A stretch of 64,000 bases of DNA from contig JBNGDI010000007.1 of assembly GCA_049975425.1 (NCBI GenBank), positions 45,879 through 109,878 on the forward strand, read 5' to 3'. The notes beneath the pieces are model-generated. The model saw only the letters and a list, made by a program, of their open reading frames with translations. It did not search any database and had not been told where the DNA came from. Both the position numbers and the translations under genes were made by a program. Below are positions 18,905 through 27,909 of this stretch, piece by piece (position 1 is the stretch's first letter; every line of letters starts with the position of its first letter). Source of the DNA: HyVt-105 sp049975425. GTDB taxonomy: Bacteria; Bacteroidota; Bacteroidia; Bacteroidales; VadinHA17.

Positions 18905-18941
18905 TAAAAAATATAAGGCTTCCGGAATAGAAGCCTTATAT
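18905..18941 (-). terminator. Strong rho-independent terminator after the SprB/PorP genes
   Basis: A perfect 12-base-pair stem, ATATAAGGCTTC (18911-18922) against GAAGCCTTATAT (18930-18941), with a 7-base loop. Read leftward, it is followed by a run of T (complement of 18905-18910), so it ends minus-strand transcripts from the PorP gene just before purD. Confidence 0.85.
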
Positions 18942-18966
18942 AGTACAAAAATTTTAGTCATTAAGC

Positions 18967-19869
18967 TTACCGCAGAAAGTTACCAAATTGATAAATCAGC
19001 ATGATTTCATGCGAACCACTGCTTACGGTACGTATATCAGATAGAGAAGCATCGTAGCAGTAACCTACCAGAAAAGGCCCATGATTATAACCGGCCATAA
19101 TGGCAATGGCGTCACCTGTCCGGTAAGATATTCCCAGGGAAACCATTTCGCGGTACACAGCACGTACATTAATATCTGCCTGAAACTTCCCGGCCTCGAT
19201 AAATTTCATCAGCAAGGACGGTTCCACTGCAAATTCCCCTCCGGTTTCAAAACGGTATCCGCCGTGAAGGTAATAATGCCGAACCTGTCGCTGCTCCAGC
19301 AACCTGTCTGTCTGCAGATCCACTCTCCTTTCGAACAACTGAGGTATGGCCAGACCCACATAATAATTATCTCCGTAAAAATAGGCGCCAAACGATATAT
19401 CCGGAACAACCATTTTATCGGTTGCCTCAGCCAGTACAAGATCATTGGGATCTTCCAGGTTCAATGTGCCCACATCAAGAAAATACTGATAAATTAAACC
19501 CGACAAACCGAAAGCCAATGTCTGGTCGCCATCATTCAGAGGCAGATGATAGGCATAGGTAGCCTCAAAACCTGTACGACGCAATGGCCCTGCAGAATAA
19601 TTAAACACTTTTGCCCCCACGCCCATATGATCGGCAACCTCCAGATGAGCCGAAAGATTCTGAATGGAAGGGGAACCTTCAAATCCCGCCCACAATTTCC
19701 GAAACGAGAATGCCAGGGGGAATCCTTCCTGACTTCCGGCTACAGCCGGATTAAGATCATACAAATGAAGCATATACTGACTGTTCTGTATCAATTGCTG
19801 TGCGCTGCAAGTTAGTGCAAACAGTCCGATGATAGCAATTAGCAGTAATTTTCTCATGCTGCGGTACAT
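18967..19869 (-). CDS. PorP/SprF family type IX secretion-associated membrane protein
   Basis: A 300-residue exported protein with a signal peptide (MRKLLLIAIIGLFALTCSAQ). The hallmark opening of the PorP/SprF family is present: SQYMLHLYDLNPAVAGSQEGFPLAFSFR, followed by a small barrel of antiparallel strands ending in IMLIYQFGNFLR. In flavobacteria SprF is needed to secrete or assemble the giant adhesin SprB at the surface, and PorP attaches to the T9SS machinery. Here the gene sits immediately downstream of a SprB-like gene, so it is its likely dedicated partner. ATG 19869 touches the upstream stop; ATG 19857 is an equally good start. Confidence 0.85.
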   Translation of the reverse strand: MYRSMRKLLLIAIIGLFALTCSAQQLIQNSQYMLHLYDLNPAVAGSQEGFPLAFSFRKLWAGFEGSPSIQNLSAHLEVADHMGVGAKVFNYSAGPLRRTGFEATYAYHLPLNDGDQTLAFGLSGLIYQYFLDVGTLNLEDPNDLVLAEATDKMVVPDISFGAYFYGDNYYVGLAIPQLFERRVDLQTDRLLEQRQVRHYYLHGGYRFETGGEFAVEPSLLMKFIEAGKFQADINVRAVYREMVSLGISYRTGDAIAIMAGYNHGPFLVGYCYDASLSDIRTVSSGSHEIMLIYQFGNFLR

Positions 19870-22800
19870 TTACTTGATAATACTTACCGTTCCTTTAAGC
19901 AGTTCATTGCCATCTCCATAAAGATCAATAATATAGTAATAGGTTCCTGATGGCAATTCCTTGCCGCCCGAACGCCCGTCCCATGGCTCGGGGTAGCCGG
20001 GCTCGGATTCATAAACAAGGCTACCCCATGCATTAAAAATCTTCACAACAACGCCGGGATATTCCCATAATCCGTGAATAACCCAGGTATCGTTCGAACC
20101 GTCGCCGTTGGGGGTAATGGCGTCAAATATTTCAAACTCCTCAATGTGTATTTCTTCACTTAATACCGGACCGCAACCATTTACATCGTCCAGCTCAATC
20201 TGATATATCCCGGCTGTTAGTCCCGAAAACACACCGGTATTGTTTGAAGCCAGGGGTTCGGTACCGGTTTTCAGAATATAGGTATAAGGTTCGGTTCCTC
20301 CTGTTGCTGTAATGGAAATGGTATTCCCTTCAACCACAGGGTCCCCCAGAACCAGCTCAGCAGGTTCCGAAACGGTGAGCATTCCCCCGTCTTCTTCACA
20401 ACCTATGACATCACGTACCATCACATTGTAGTCACCTGCCGGCAGGCCGGTGAACTCACTTTCCAAAACCCATGTATTCCCCCCGTCAATCGAATATTCC
20501 AGAGGCTCCCGTCCGGAGGCGGTGATGCTGATGGTCCCGTCTGTTTCACCGTGACACGTGATATCGGTTACATCCACAGTGCTTATCGTAATACCCAGCG
20601 GATCAGTAAGTGAAAGCATGCTTCCGCTGGTTTCGCACCCGTTTGCATCCTTTACTTTTACCTGGTAGTTCCCCGAACAAAGTCCTGTAAATTCACCGGA
20701 TATCTGCCAGGTGGATCCGTCATCAATAGAATACTCATAAGAAGGAGTGCCTCCCCCGGCCGAAAGCGAAATGGAACCAGTGCATTCGCCAGCACACTCC
20801 GGATCGGTAAATTCTTCCGAAACCATCACCAGCTCGGCTGGTTCTGTAATAGCTCCTTCAAAGGTTTCTGAACAGTTATTGGCATCGGTAATAAGAAGAG
20901 TATAATCACCGGCACATGCTCCGGTAAGGTTCTTGCTTGTTCCCACCAAACTGCCTCCTCCGTCATACCATTCATAGCTGTAAGGAGTAGTCCCTCCCGA
21001 TACGGTCATGACAATGCTTCCGTCACAATCACCGAAACAATCCACATGATCAGGCACAGAGCTGTACTGAATGGCCGGGGGCTCTGTCACCGTATAGGGC
21101 CCGAACTGCCGTGAACAACCGTTTTCATCAGTAACGGTAACCCGATAGTTGCCGGCTTCAAGAAAACGGGCGGTAAGACTGGTTTGCGCAGCCGGATCGT
21201 CCCATTGCACACTCAGCAAACCAGTACCCCCTGAAACGGCAACGGTTAGCTCCCCCTCAAGGTCACCGTTACATGGGTTATTCACGGTAGAAACAAGATT
21301 ACATGAAATTACCGGAGGCTGGTCAATAGGAATGTTGTTCACTTCAGCCGTACAGCCATTGGCATCGGTTACCGTTACAGAATAATTACCGGGACAAAGT
21401 CCTGCAACATCCTTGCTGGTGGAGGTGAATCCGGAAGGTCCAACCCATGCATAGCTGTAAGGAGGAGTACCTCCGGAAACCAGTGTGAGATCAATTTTCC
21501 CGTTACAGGAACCATAACAGGTAACATCTGTTTTATTGTAAGTTATGGAAGGCAGGCTGGAAGGTTCATCAATGGTCACCTGAACGGTGGAGGGAGAACC
21601 GGGGGGTGTTCCGTCATCAGTAACAGTTACTGCATAGGTGCCGGCCGGAGCATCAAGCAGTTCATGGGTGGTACTTACCACCAGTCCGCCGGGCACGGTA
21701 GTCCATTCATAAGTCAGGCTCCCCACGGCATTTTCCGTACAGACCCTGGCGTATCCGTCATTCCCTCCATAACACGATACATCGTTCTGCTCACATATAT
21801 AAGCAAAAAACAGATATCCGTCGTCAACAGTGATGATGGTATCTGCCGTACATGTATTCGCATCGGTTACCGTTACGGAATAATTACCTGCATCACAAAG
21901 GCTGGTCAGGTCTTCATCGGTGGAAGTAAAGCCCGATGGACCAGACCAGGAATACGCATAACCGGGTGTGCCACCGTTCACCTGCAGATCAATGGCTCCG
22001 TTGCATCCGGCTGGCAGGACAATATCCGTTACAGAAGTCCCTTCAAAGGTAATCGGAAGAGGTTCATTCACTGAAAAATTCTCCACACCTGTACATCCAT
22101 TGCCATCCGTTACTGTAACAGAATAATCACCGGCTGTCAGTCCTGTTTGGTCTTCAGTCTCGGTACTGACCCCCTCTCCTGTCCAGGCAAAGGCATAAGG
22201 AGGGGTTCCTCCGCTTACGGTAATATCAATGGCCCCGTTGTTGCCTCCGTAACAGCTGACATCAGTAATGTCATATGCGATAGTGACAGGTTCTGGCTCT
22301 AAAATTTCAATGTTGACCACTTCCGTCGAATCCCGCACATCTTTTACAGTAACCGTATAATCTCCGGCTGCCAGGCCGGTAGCAATGGAATCGTTCAGCA
22401 TGGCATCATGACTCCATTCATACGTAAAAGGATATACACCAAAGTAAGGTGTAACAATGATTTCGCCGTCAGACCCCCCGTTACAGGTAACATCCTGTTT
22501 GTGCGAAATTGCTACAGAAAAGCCATACTCATAATGGGCTACAAAACCCATATACATCGTGGGGTTGGGATTTGACAATGAAAACTCCCCGATTTCAAGG
22601 GGATTGGAACGTGAGCGTCCAATAATCAGGGTTTGTCCGTTCTGGTCATAGGCTACACCCTGTCCTTCATCATGTTCGGTTCCCCCGATACCCTGTCCTC
22701 CAACCGGATTACCGTTGCGGTCGAAAATAGCAAACCCTGTGTTCACGTCAGTGGGCCCGCTGCTCCTCAGGGTATCCTGATTAATCACCAGTTCATCTGC

Positions 22801-23964
22801 ATACATACCGGCAAACTGGACCATTTCCTGAAAAATAGCCAGGCCGTAAGCATTGTCAGCATTGGGAGTTCCTTCCCTTCTGACCCATTGCAACGTTCCC
22901 GATGAGCTGTATTTACAGATATAGAAATCAACGCCCCCGATAGAAGCCAGTGGTTCAGCACTTAAAGTAGCAGTACTGTCAAATACAATGGGATCCGATT
23001 CTGTCTTTCCTGAAATATACAAATTACCATATTTACTTATTGTAGAAGAGTTTACATGGTCAAAAGCCGGGCCCCCTGCCGTTCTTCCCCATATATAATT
23101 GAGGTTATCGTCTACACGCATCAGCATAATATCCATAAAGGCAACATCCCCTGTAGAAGTGGTAAACAAAGTGTTTTCCCCTCCGTCCTGCAACTCCCCC
23201 AGGATATCACCGGTTATATAATACCCTCCGAAAAGGCAGGGGTGAACCCTCCTGAAGGCAGATTGCTGTATAGTAGGGATAAACCTGCTGATAGCCTGGA
23301 AACTGCCGGCAGTATCGTATTTGGCGATAAACAGGTTTTTGTTTCCTGTAAAGGGGAGGGTACCGCCTGTACCCCCGTCATCATAGTAGAAGGGATCGGA
23401 TTTATAATTGCCGATAATAACCATTAAATCATCCTTGAAATCTATGTCCTGCAACCGGTCATTGTGATTACCCCAGAACAACCTTTTTGCCCATACAATC
23501 GTACCATCGGGCTTATATTTTGCCACAAAGGGCTCCCATCTGCCAGAGGTGGAGTTGTTCAGTACCACATTCTCGGCGGGATTTGTTGATTCAATGGTAA
23601 CAGAAGCCCCTTTGAATGCACCTACTACGTAAACATGTCCGCTCTTGTGAATTCTGAAACTACCAATCTCATCGTCATCTGCCCCTCCACACCCAACGAT
23701 CCACAAAATATTTCCATTTTCATCGAATTTAGCCAAAAAAGCATCCTGACTTCCATAAGAATTCAAATCCTGGGACTGAACTGTAAGAGGGGTCCCTCCC
23801 TCCCATGTCCCTGCTACATAAACATGATTGTTGGCATCTGTTTGTATATGTACCGTGCCGACATCACCGGAAGCAGTGAATTGTTCAGTCCATGACCATT
23901 TTTGCGCGGTCAGATGAAGACTGAAACAAATAAATAATCCGATAGCCAGTGAAAAAGTTCTCAT
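19870..23964 (-). CDS. SprB-repeat surface protein with type B T9SS sorting domain
   Basis: A 1364-residue secreted giant protein. After a signal peptide (1-20), residues about 22-480 form a beta-propeller-like region of repeats ending in GNxxW-type turns (AKFDENGNILWIVG, AKYKPDGTIVWAKRL). About nine SprB repeats of 75-90 residues follow. Each opens with C-x-G-x-x-x-G-x-I and contains GGTPPYxYxW and AGxYxVTVTDxNGC, which are typical of SprB and chitinophagal adhesins. The C-terminus (from about 1275) is the gliding-motility C-terminal (CHU_C, type B) domain: TPNGDGSNDTWVIHG, IFNAWGSLVYES, LPSGTYYYIIDL. It would be secreted by the T9SS and fixed to the cell surface, as adhesin or filament. PorP follows immediately. 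Confidence 0.9.
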   Translation of the reverse strand: MRTFSLAIGLFICFSLHLTAQKWSWTEQFTASGDVGTVHIQTDANNHVYVAGTWEGGTPLTVQSQDLNSYGSQDAFLAKFDENGNILWIVGCGGADDDEIGSFRIHKSGHVYVVGAFKGASVTIESTNPAENVVLNNSTSGRWEPFVAKYKPDGTIVWAKRLFWGNHNDRLQDIDFKDDLMVIIGNYKSDPFYYDDGGTGGTLPFTGNKNLFIAKYDTAGSFQAISRFIPTIQQSAFRRVHPCLFGGYYITGDILGELQDGGENTLFTTSTGDVAFMDIMLMRVDDNLNYIWGRTAGGPAFDHVNSSTISKYGNLYISGKTESDPIVFDSTATLSAEPLASIGGVDFYICKYSSSGTLQWVRREGTPNADNAYGLAIFQEMVQFAGMYADELVINQDTLRSSGPTDVNTGFAIFDRNGNPVGGQGIGGTEHDEGQGVAYDQNGQTLIIGRSRSNPLEIGEFSLSNPNPTMYMGFVAHYEYGFSVAISHKQDVTCNGGSDGEIIVTPYFGVYPFTYEWSHDAMLNDSIATGLAAGDYTVTVKDVRDSTEVVNIEILEPEPVTIAYDITDVSCYGGNNGAIDITVSGGTPPYAFAWTGEGVSTETEDQTGLTAGDYSVTVTDGNGCTGVENFSVNEPLPITFEGTSVTDIVLPAGCNGAIDLQVNGGTPGYAYSWSGPSGFTSTDEDLTSLCDAGNYSVTVTDANTCTADTIITVDDGYLFFAYICEQNDVSCYGGNDGYARVCTENAVGSLTYEWTTVPGGLVVSTTHELLDAPAGTYAVTVTDDGTPPGSPSTVQVTIDEPSSLPSITYNKTDVTCYGSCNGKIDLTLVSGGTPPYSYAWVGPSGFTSTSKDVAGLCPGNYSVTVTDANGCTAEVNNIPIDQPPVISCNLVSTVNNPCNGDLEGELTVAVSGGTGLLSVQWDDPAAQTSLTARFLEAGNYRVTVTDENGCSRQFGPYTVTEPPAIQYSSVPDHVDCFGDCDGSIVMTVSGGTTPYSYEWYDGGGSLVGTSKNLTGACAGDYTLLITDANNCSETFEGAITEPAELVMVSEEFTDPECAGECTGSISLSAGGGTPSYEYSIDDGSTWQISGEFTGLCSGNYQVKVKDANGCETSGSMLSLTDPLGITISTVDVTDITCHGETDGTISITASGREPLEYSIDGGNTWVLESEFTGLPAGDYNVMVRDVIGCEEDGGMLTVSEPAELVLGDPVVEGNTISITATGGTEPYTYILKTGTEPLASNNTGVFSGLTAGIYQIELDDVNGCGPVLSEEIHIEEFEIFDAITPNGDGSNDTWVIHGLWEYPGVVVKIFNAWGSLVYESEPGYPEPWDGRSGGKELPSGTYYYIIDLYGDGNELLKGTVSIIK

Positions 23965-23999
23965 ACAGTATATTTTTTCATAGGATGGTCAAATTGATG

Positions 24000-24007
24000 T
24001 ATTTTTG
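24000..24007 (+). promoter_or_regulatory. Possible -7 element of the DUF6625 gene cluster
   Basis: TATTTTTG is an exact TAnnTTTG match about 67 bases before the proposed ATG at 24074. No TTG is seen at -33 spacing. Confidence 0.35.
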
Positions 24008-24073
24008 AAAAGTCAAAATGGGGGAAAAATATAAGGTGTATACCTTTTTGAAAATGTGTATAGATCCATTTGT

Positions 24074-25105
24074 ATGCATTCTGTAGTACCCAAATTTACA
24101 AAATTATTTAAACATCAAAGCTTTTCATGCAATAACATCATTAAATTGAAAAAAAAAACCTGCTTGATACATGTCCACCTGGGGCCGTTGCCTGAATGGT
24201 TTCAACTATTTCTGCTTACGGCTGCTGCAAACCCACAATACCACTGGCTGATTTTCACTGAACAACCTGTTTCTTCAACCTTTCGTGAAAATATCAGTAC
24301 AAAGGTGCTGACAAGGAAGGAGCTGGAAACCTTAGTCCATAAAAAAACAGGAATTGCCGTCAGCCTGTCTAACCCCTATAAGGTATGCGACCTGAAACCA
24401 TTGTTCGGTCTCTTGTTTGAAGAGCACCTCCAATCCTTTTCATGGTGGGGTTACTGCGATAACGACATCATTTTTGGAAGGATGGACCATTTCCTGAAAC
24501 CCGAATGGTTTGACCAGTACCAGATCATAAGCACCTATTCGGGCTATTTATCCGGCCCCCTGACATTCTATAGGAATACACCAGGTATTAAGCGGCTCTT
24601 CACACGTGTGCCGGCATGGGAAAGTATCATCAAAAATCCATCCTGCCAGGGTTTTGATGAAAATCTGAGGGGCCATCCTGCCGGAAAAACTCTGGCTGAT
24701 ATTCTTCTTTTCCCCTTCCATATTCCGGAAATCATCGCATCAGATACATATTTCCTGCCGGCCAAAAAAGAAATATTGCACCAGTATCACTGGAGAATAA
24801 AAAAAAGGCAGGCAGGGAAACACCGGTTGTACGATATGACAGATATCGCTCATGTTATGGAAAAATCCCAAAAAAAAACCGTGTTATTTACCAGTCTCCT
24901 GGCTTCCGACATATATTTCGAACGGACAGGATTAAAAAAATGGGAAATGGTATGGGAACAAAGCTGCCTGACTGAAAAAATAACAGGTAAGGAAATGCTG
25001 GCCTTTCATTTCAGACAAACTAAAGCGGAGATGGGGGAAATTCCCTTTCCGAACTGTCACAACCTGAATCGTTTCACCCTGACAAAAAAAGGATTTCATG
25101 TCTGA
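24074..25105 (+). CDS. DUF6625-type putative glycosyltransferase, copy 1
   Basis: A 343-residue protein, the first of three tandem paralogs. The family core is visible: LPEWFQLFLLTAAANPQYHWLIFTEQP, NPYKVCDLKPLFG, then WWGYCDNDIIFGRMDHFL. The D-N-D triad after W-G-Y is an aspartate pair of the DxD type that binds a metal and a nucleotide sugar in GT-A enzymes, and GFDENLRG follows. Function as a sugar transferase is inferred. The N-terminus is uncertain: ATG 24074 adds about 28 residues compared with its paralogs, a GTG at 24056 is also in frame, and a later start near the conserved core is possible. It overlaps the next gene by 8 bases. Confidence 0.65.
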   Translation: MHSVVPKFTKLFKHQSFSCNNIIKLKKKTCLIHVHLGPLPEWFQLFLLTAAANPQYHWLIFTEQPVSSTFRENISTKVLTRKELETLVHKKTGIAVSLSNPYKVCDLKPLFGLLFEEHLQSFSWWGYCDNDIIFGRMDHFLKPEWFDQYQIISTYSGYLSGPLTFYRNTPGIKRLFTRVPAWESIIKNPSCQGFDENLRGHPAGKTLADILLFPFHIPEIIASDTYFLPAKKEILHQYHWRIKKRQAGKHRLYDMTDIAHVMEKSQKKTVLFTSLLASDIYFERTGLKKWEMVWEQSCLTEKITGKEMLAFHFRQTKAEMGEIPFPNCHNLNRFTLTKKGFHV

Positions 25106-26087
25106 TGCCTTCCCCTCCATCGGAATTGTCATCACCTGGTTCGGCCCCTGGCCTCCATGGACAGAATATTTTCTTTTGTCCTGCCGGGCGAATCCTTCGG
25201 TCAATTGGATTCTCCTTTCAGATCAAGCGGTACCGGCAAACATACCCGAAAATGTAAGGTACATCCCAATGAAAATATCGGAATGGATTCGAATGACGGA
25301 AAAAAGACTAAAATGCCGGATTCGTGTAAATCATCCGTATAAAATATGCGATCTGAAGCCGGCCTATGGATATATTTTTTCAGAGTATCTTCAGGAATAT
25401 GCTTTCTGGGGATACGGTGACATGGACCTGGTATATGGCAATTTCAGACGTCTGCTCTCTTCCTCTGAAATGGCTGCGGCTGATGTGATCTCAACTCATT
25501 CTGATTTCATCCCTGCACATCTTTGCCTCCTCAGGAACACGCAGGAGATAAACACCCTTTTCACACTGGGAGGAAGATACAGACAGGTTTTTGCCCGCCC
25601 CGATTACATGGGTTTTGATGAAAATCTGTTGAGGTTCCCCGTCAGAACATCATGGGAAGTCATTGATATAGACAAAAAAAAAGTACAACAGTGGGATCAA
25701 AAACGAACCAGAATAGCCCGGTCAAAATGGATCACTCCACTGAAAATAATAAGAAAACAACTGATTAAGCCCTTCAGAACCAATTCCGAATCGGTTCCCG
25801 GAGATTTTAATAAAATTCTGGATCAACAGCACTCAAAAGGAAATGTCCGGATTAACAGGAAGACCCGTTTCGAATGCGATAACATGTACAAAAAACAGGG
25901 AATTACCCGGTGGAAAATCATATGGGAAAAAGGACAATTGATTTCTGAAAATTTGGGAGAAAAAAGGGAACTGTTGTACTTTCACTTTATGCTGTCAAAA
26001 CAAAATCCCAAATTTAAAATCCGGGTATCCGGAAAGAATACCGGTTCATTTGTGATTTTTCCTGAAGGAATAAGACCCGTTTCATAA
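25098..26087 (+). CDS. DUF6625-type putative glycosyltransferase, copy 2
   Basis: A 329-residue paralog of its two neighbours. The opening matches the third copy (VITWFGPWPPWTEYFLLSCRANPSVNWILLSDQ), then NPYKICDLKPAYGYIF, FWGYGDMDLVYGNF and MGFDENLLRF, with a C-terminal W-K-I-I-W-E-K-G block and LLYFHFMLSK. The DMD triad is the presumed metal-binding motif. It probably transfers a sugar to a surface glycan; this is inferred from the fold-like motif and the surrounding glycan genes. It overlaps copy 1 by 8 bases and copy 3 by one base (TAATG), so all three are translated from one message. Confidence 0.7.
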   Translation: MSDAFPSIGIVITWFGPWPPWTEYFLLSCRANPSVNWILLSDQAVPANIPENVRYIPMKISEWIRMTEKRLKCRIRVNHPYKICDLKPAYGYIFSEYLQEYAFWGYGDMDLVYGNFRRLLSSSEMAAADVISTHSDFIPAHLCLLRNTQEINTLFTLGGRYRQVFARPDYMGFDENLLRFPVRTSWEVIDIDKKKVQQWDQKRTRIARSKWITPLKIIRKQLIKPFRTNSESVPGDFNKILDQQHSKGNVRINRKTRFECDNMYKKQGITRWKIIWEKGQLISENLGEKRELLYFHFMLSKQNPKFKIRVSGKNTGSFVIFPEGIRPVS

Positions 26088-27010
26088 TGAACCTGCGAAT
26101 TCTGATCGTACACTTTGGTCCATGGCCGTCCTGGATACCGTATTTTCTTCAAACCTGCGGATGGAATTCCCGCATTGACTGGTTGATCTTCACAGATCAA
26201 CCCCTTCCCCGGAATTGTCCCCCCCATGTTATCATGCATCAAATCAGCCTGCAAGCATTTGGCGAAATACTGTCCAGCCACTTTAACATATCCGTTTCTA
26301 TTCATAATCCCTATAAAATATGTGATTACCGGCCGGCTTTCGGAGAAATTTTCAAACAATGGCTGAATGGCTATGATTACTGGGGATATTCAGACCTGGA
26401 CCTGGTGTACGGGAACGTATTCCCGTTCATTGAACCTCATATGAAAAGGAAAACAGACATAATCGGGGTCAGAGAACAATACCTCGCCGGTCATTTTGCC
26501 CTTTTCAGAAACACACCGGAAATCAGTTCATTATATAAATTGTATCCCCATTACTTGCAAGTTTTTTCAGATACCCGGCACCATTATGGTTTTGATGAAA
26601 AATCCAGTCTGATCGGGAAAAAACTGAAACATCCCGGCGAGACCCATTTAAGGCACCTGTGTTCAAGGTTGCTGGAAAAACCCATCCGTAAAATCAAATT
26701 TAAAAAGGCCTCGATTTCTGCCGGAGAGAACAGGGATCTGGATCAGATTTCAAAAAATATGGCCCGCCAGGGTAAAATCTCTTTGTTCAGAAAAGACATG
26801 GTAAGGTCGGACCTATGGTACAGAAAGAAGCATATTCCTGATTGGGAAATTGTCTGGAAGAATGGAAAATTGATTGACAAAAAAACAGACGAAGAGCTTC
26901 TGCACTTCCACTTTATTAAATCAAAAAACACGAAATGGTTCCACCCTGAACCCTGGCGTGAAAACAGTGGTTTCCGGATCAACCGGAAGGGAATCCATAT
27001 TCAGGAATAA
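26087..27010 (+). CDS. DUF6625-type putative glycosyltransferase, copy 3
   Basis: A 307-residue paralog with the compact N-terminus MNLRILIVHFGPWPSWIPYFLQ, NPYKICDYRPAFGEIF, then DYWGYSDLDLVYGNVFPF with the DLD triad, and HYGFDEKSS. The C-terminal block matches copy 2 (WEIVWKNGKLI, ELLHFHFIKSK). The three copies are alike in build but clearly diverged in sequence, which suggests different sugars or linkages rather than recent duplication. The last 10 bases overlap, tail to tail, the sulfotransferase gene on the other strand. Confidence 0.7.
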   Translation: MNLRILIVHFGPWPSWIPYFLQTCGWNSRIDWLIFTDQPLPRNCPPHVIMHQISLQAFGEILSSHFNISVSIHNPYKICDYRPAFGEIFKQWLNGYDYWGYSDLDLVYGNVFPFIEPHMKRKTDIIGVREQYLAGHFALFRNTPEISSLYKLYPHYLQVFSDTRHHYGFDEKSSLIGKKLKHPGETHLRHLCSRLLEKPIRKIKFKKASISAGENRDLDQISKNMARQGKISLFRKDMVRSDLWYRKKHIPDWEIVWKNGKLIDKKTDEELLHFHFIKSKNTKWFHPEPWRENSGFRINRKGIHIQE

Positions 27011-27909
27011 AAACTATACCTTTGTAAAAATCCATAGAGTTTTATTTTCTCCTCAACCTGCTGGATTAATTCAGGAGTCCACCGGATCAATTCACGGCTC
27101 CGGTGCGGTTTATCATAAACAATGGCAGCACAGGATGACAGGTAGTCAGATGAGGCCTCCAGCCCAAGAAAGTTTATCAGCTTCGTTAATTCTTTTTCCG
27201 GACAGGCAATAAAATCTTCATGGTACACATCAATAATTTCATGTTGCGATTTTCCCCTGAACCCATTCACAGCCTCAACCCTGTTGAAAAAGGCAGAAAT
27301 GGATGGGAGCAATTCTTCCGGATCTGCATTTTCCGTCCAGGCATTTTGTTTTTCAAGTCTTCTTCGGGTCATGGTAGTTATGATATCAAATGGATTCCTG
27401 ATAACATGGATCCATTTAATGGGATATCCCAATGATTTTTTCATCCTTTCTATCACTGATGGATCCTCCTGTATCAGAAGAGATGTCCTGCCTCCCAGTT
27501 TATCACCTATTACACGGATCTGTTGGTAACGTCCCTGCCATTGACCCTCCACCCTGTATGAATAACCGGTCCATGTATTGTTTTCCTTTTTTCTGAATTG
27601 ACGGCTGTTATTAACAAGGGAATAAATAATCTGATTTTTGTTGTACCCCATTCCCAGATGGGGTAAAACTCCCCACTCCATCCCCATGACCACTTCCGGA
27701 TGGGCGTCCAGTAAGGCGGCAATCAGGCTGTGCCCGCTGCGTGGATAACCAATGAACATACAAAAGTTTTTAATATGTGAATATTGGTCCCGTTTCATCC
27801 GGCCCATGGCAAAGGAATGCATATAGGCCAGAATGAATCGTAACTTTCTTATTATTCTGTATATAAAGTAATTCATTGACAAAAATCTTCCATTTATTTT
27901 CCGGAACAA
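27001..27909 (-). CDS. Sulfotransferase family protein 1
   Basis: A 302-residue protein. The PAPS-binding loop is FIGYPRSGHSLIAALLDAHPE, and IKWIHVIRNPFDIITTMTRR carries the second (3'-phosphate) PAPS motif. The family transfers sulfate from PAPS to hydroxyl or amino groups, in bacteria usually on glycans or lipids. It is the last gene of the leftward glycan operon, with a 16-base overlap to the preceding gene if ATG 27909 is used or a 17-base gap if ATG 27876 is used. The acceptor is probably the polysaccharide built by the neighbouring glycosyltransferases (inferred). Confidence 0.8.
   Translation of the reverse strand: MFRKINGRFLSMNYFIYRIIRKLRFILAYMHSFAMGRMKRDQYSHIKNFCMFIGYPRSGHSLIAALLDAHPEVVMGMEWGVLPHLGMGYNKNQIIYSLVNNSRQFRKKENNTWTGYSYRVEGQWQGRYQQIRVIGDKLGGRTSLLIQEDPSVIERMKKSLGYPIKWIHVIRNPFDIITTMTRRRLEKQNAWTENADPEELLPSISAFFNRVEAVNGFRGKSQHEIIDVYHEDFIACPEKELTKLINFLGLEASSDYLSSCAAIVYDKPHRSRELIRWTPELIQQVEEKIKLYGFLQRYSFYS

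Noticed and set aside
20250..22510. DNA repeats suggesting a CRISPR array or satellite
   Set aside because: The periodic pattern is explained by protein-coding SprB repeats of diverged sequence, not identical DNA repeats with spacers.
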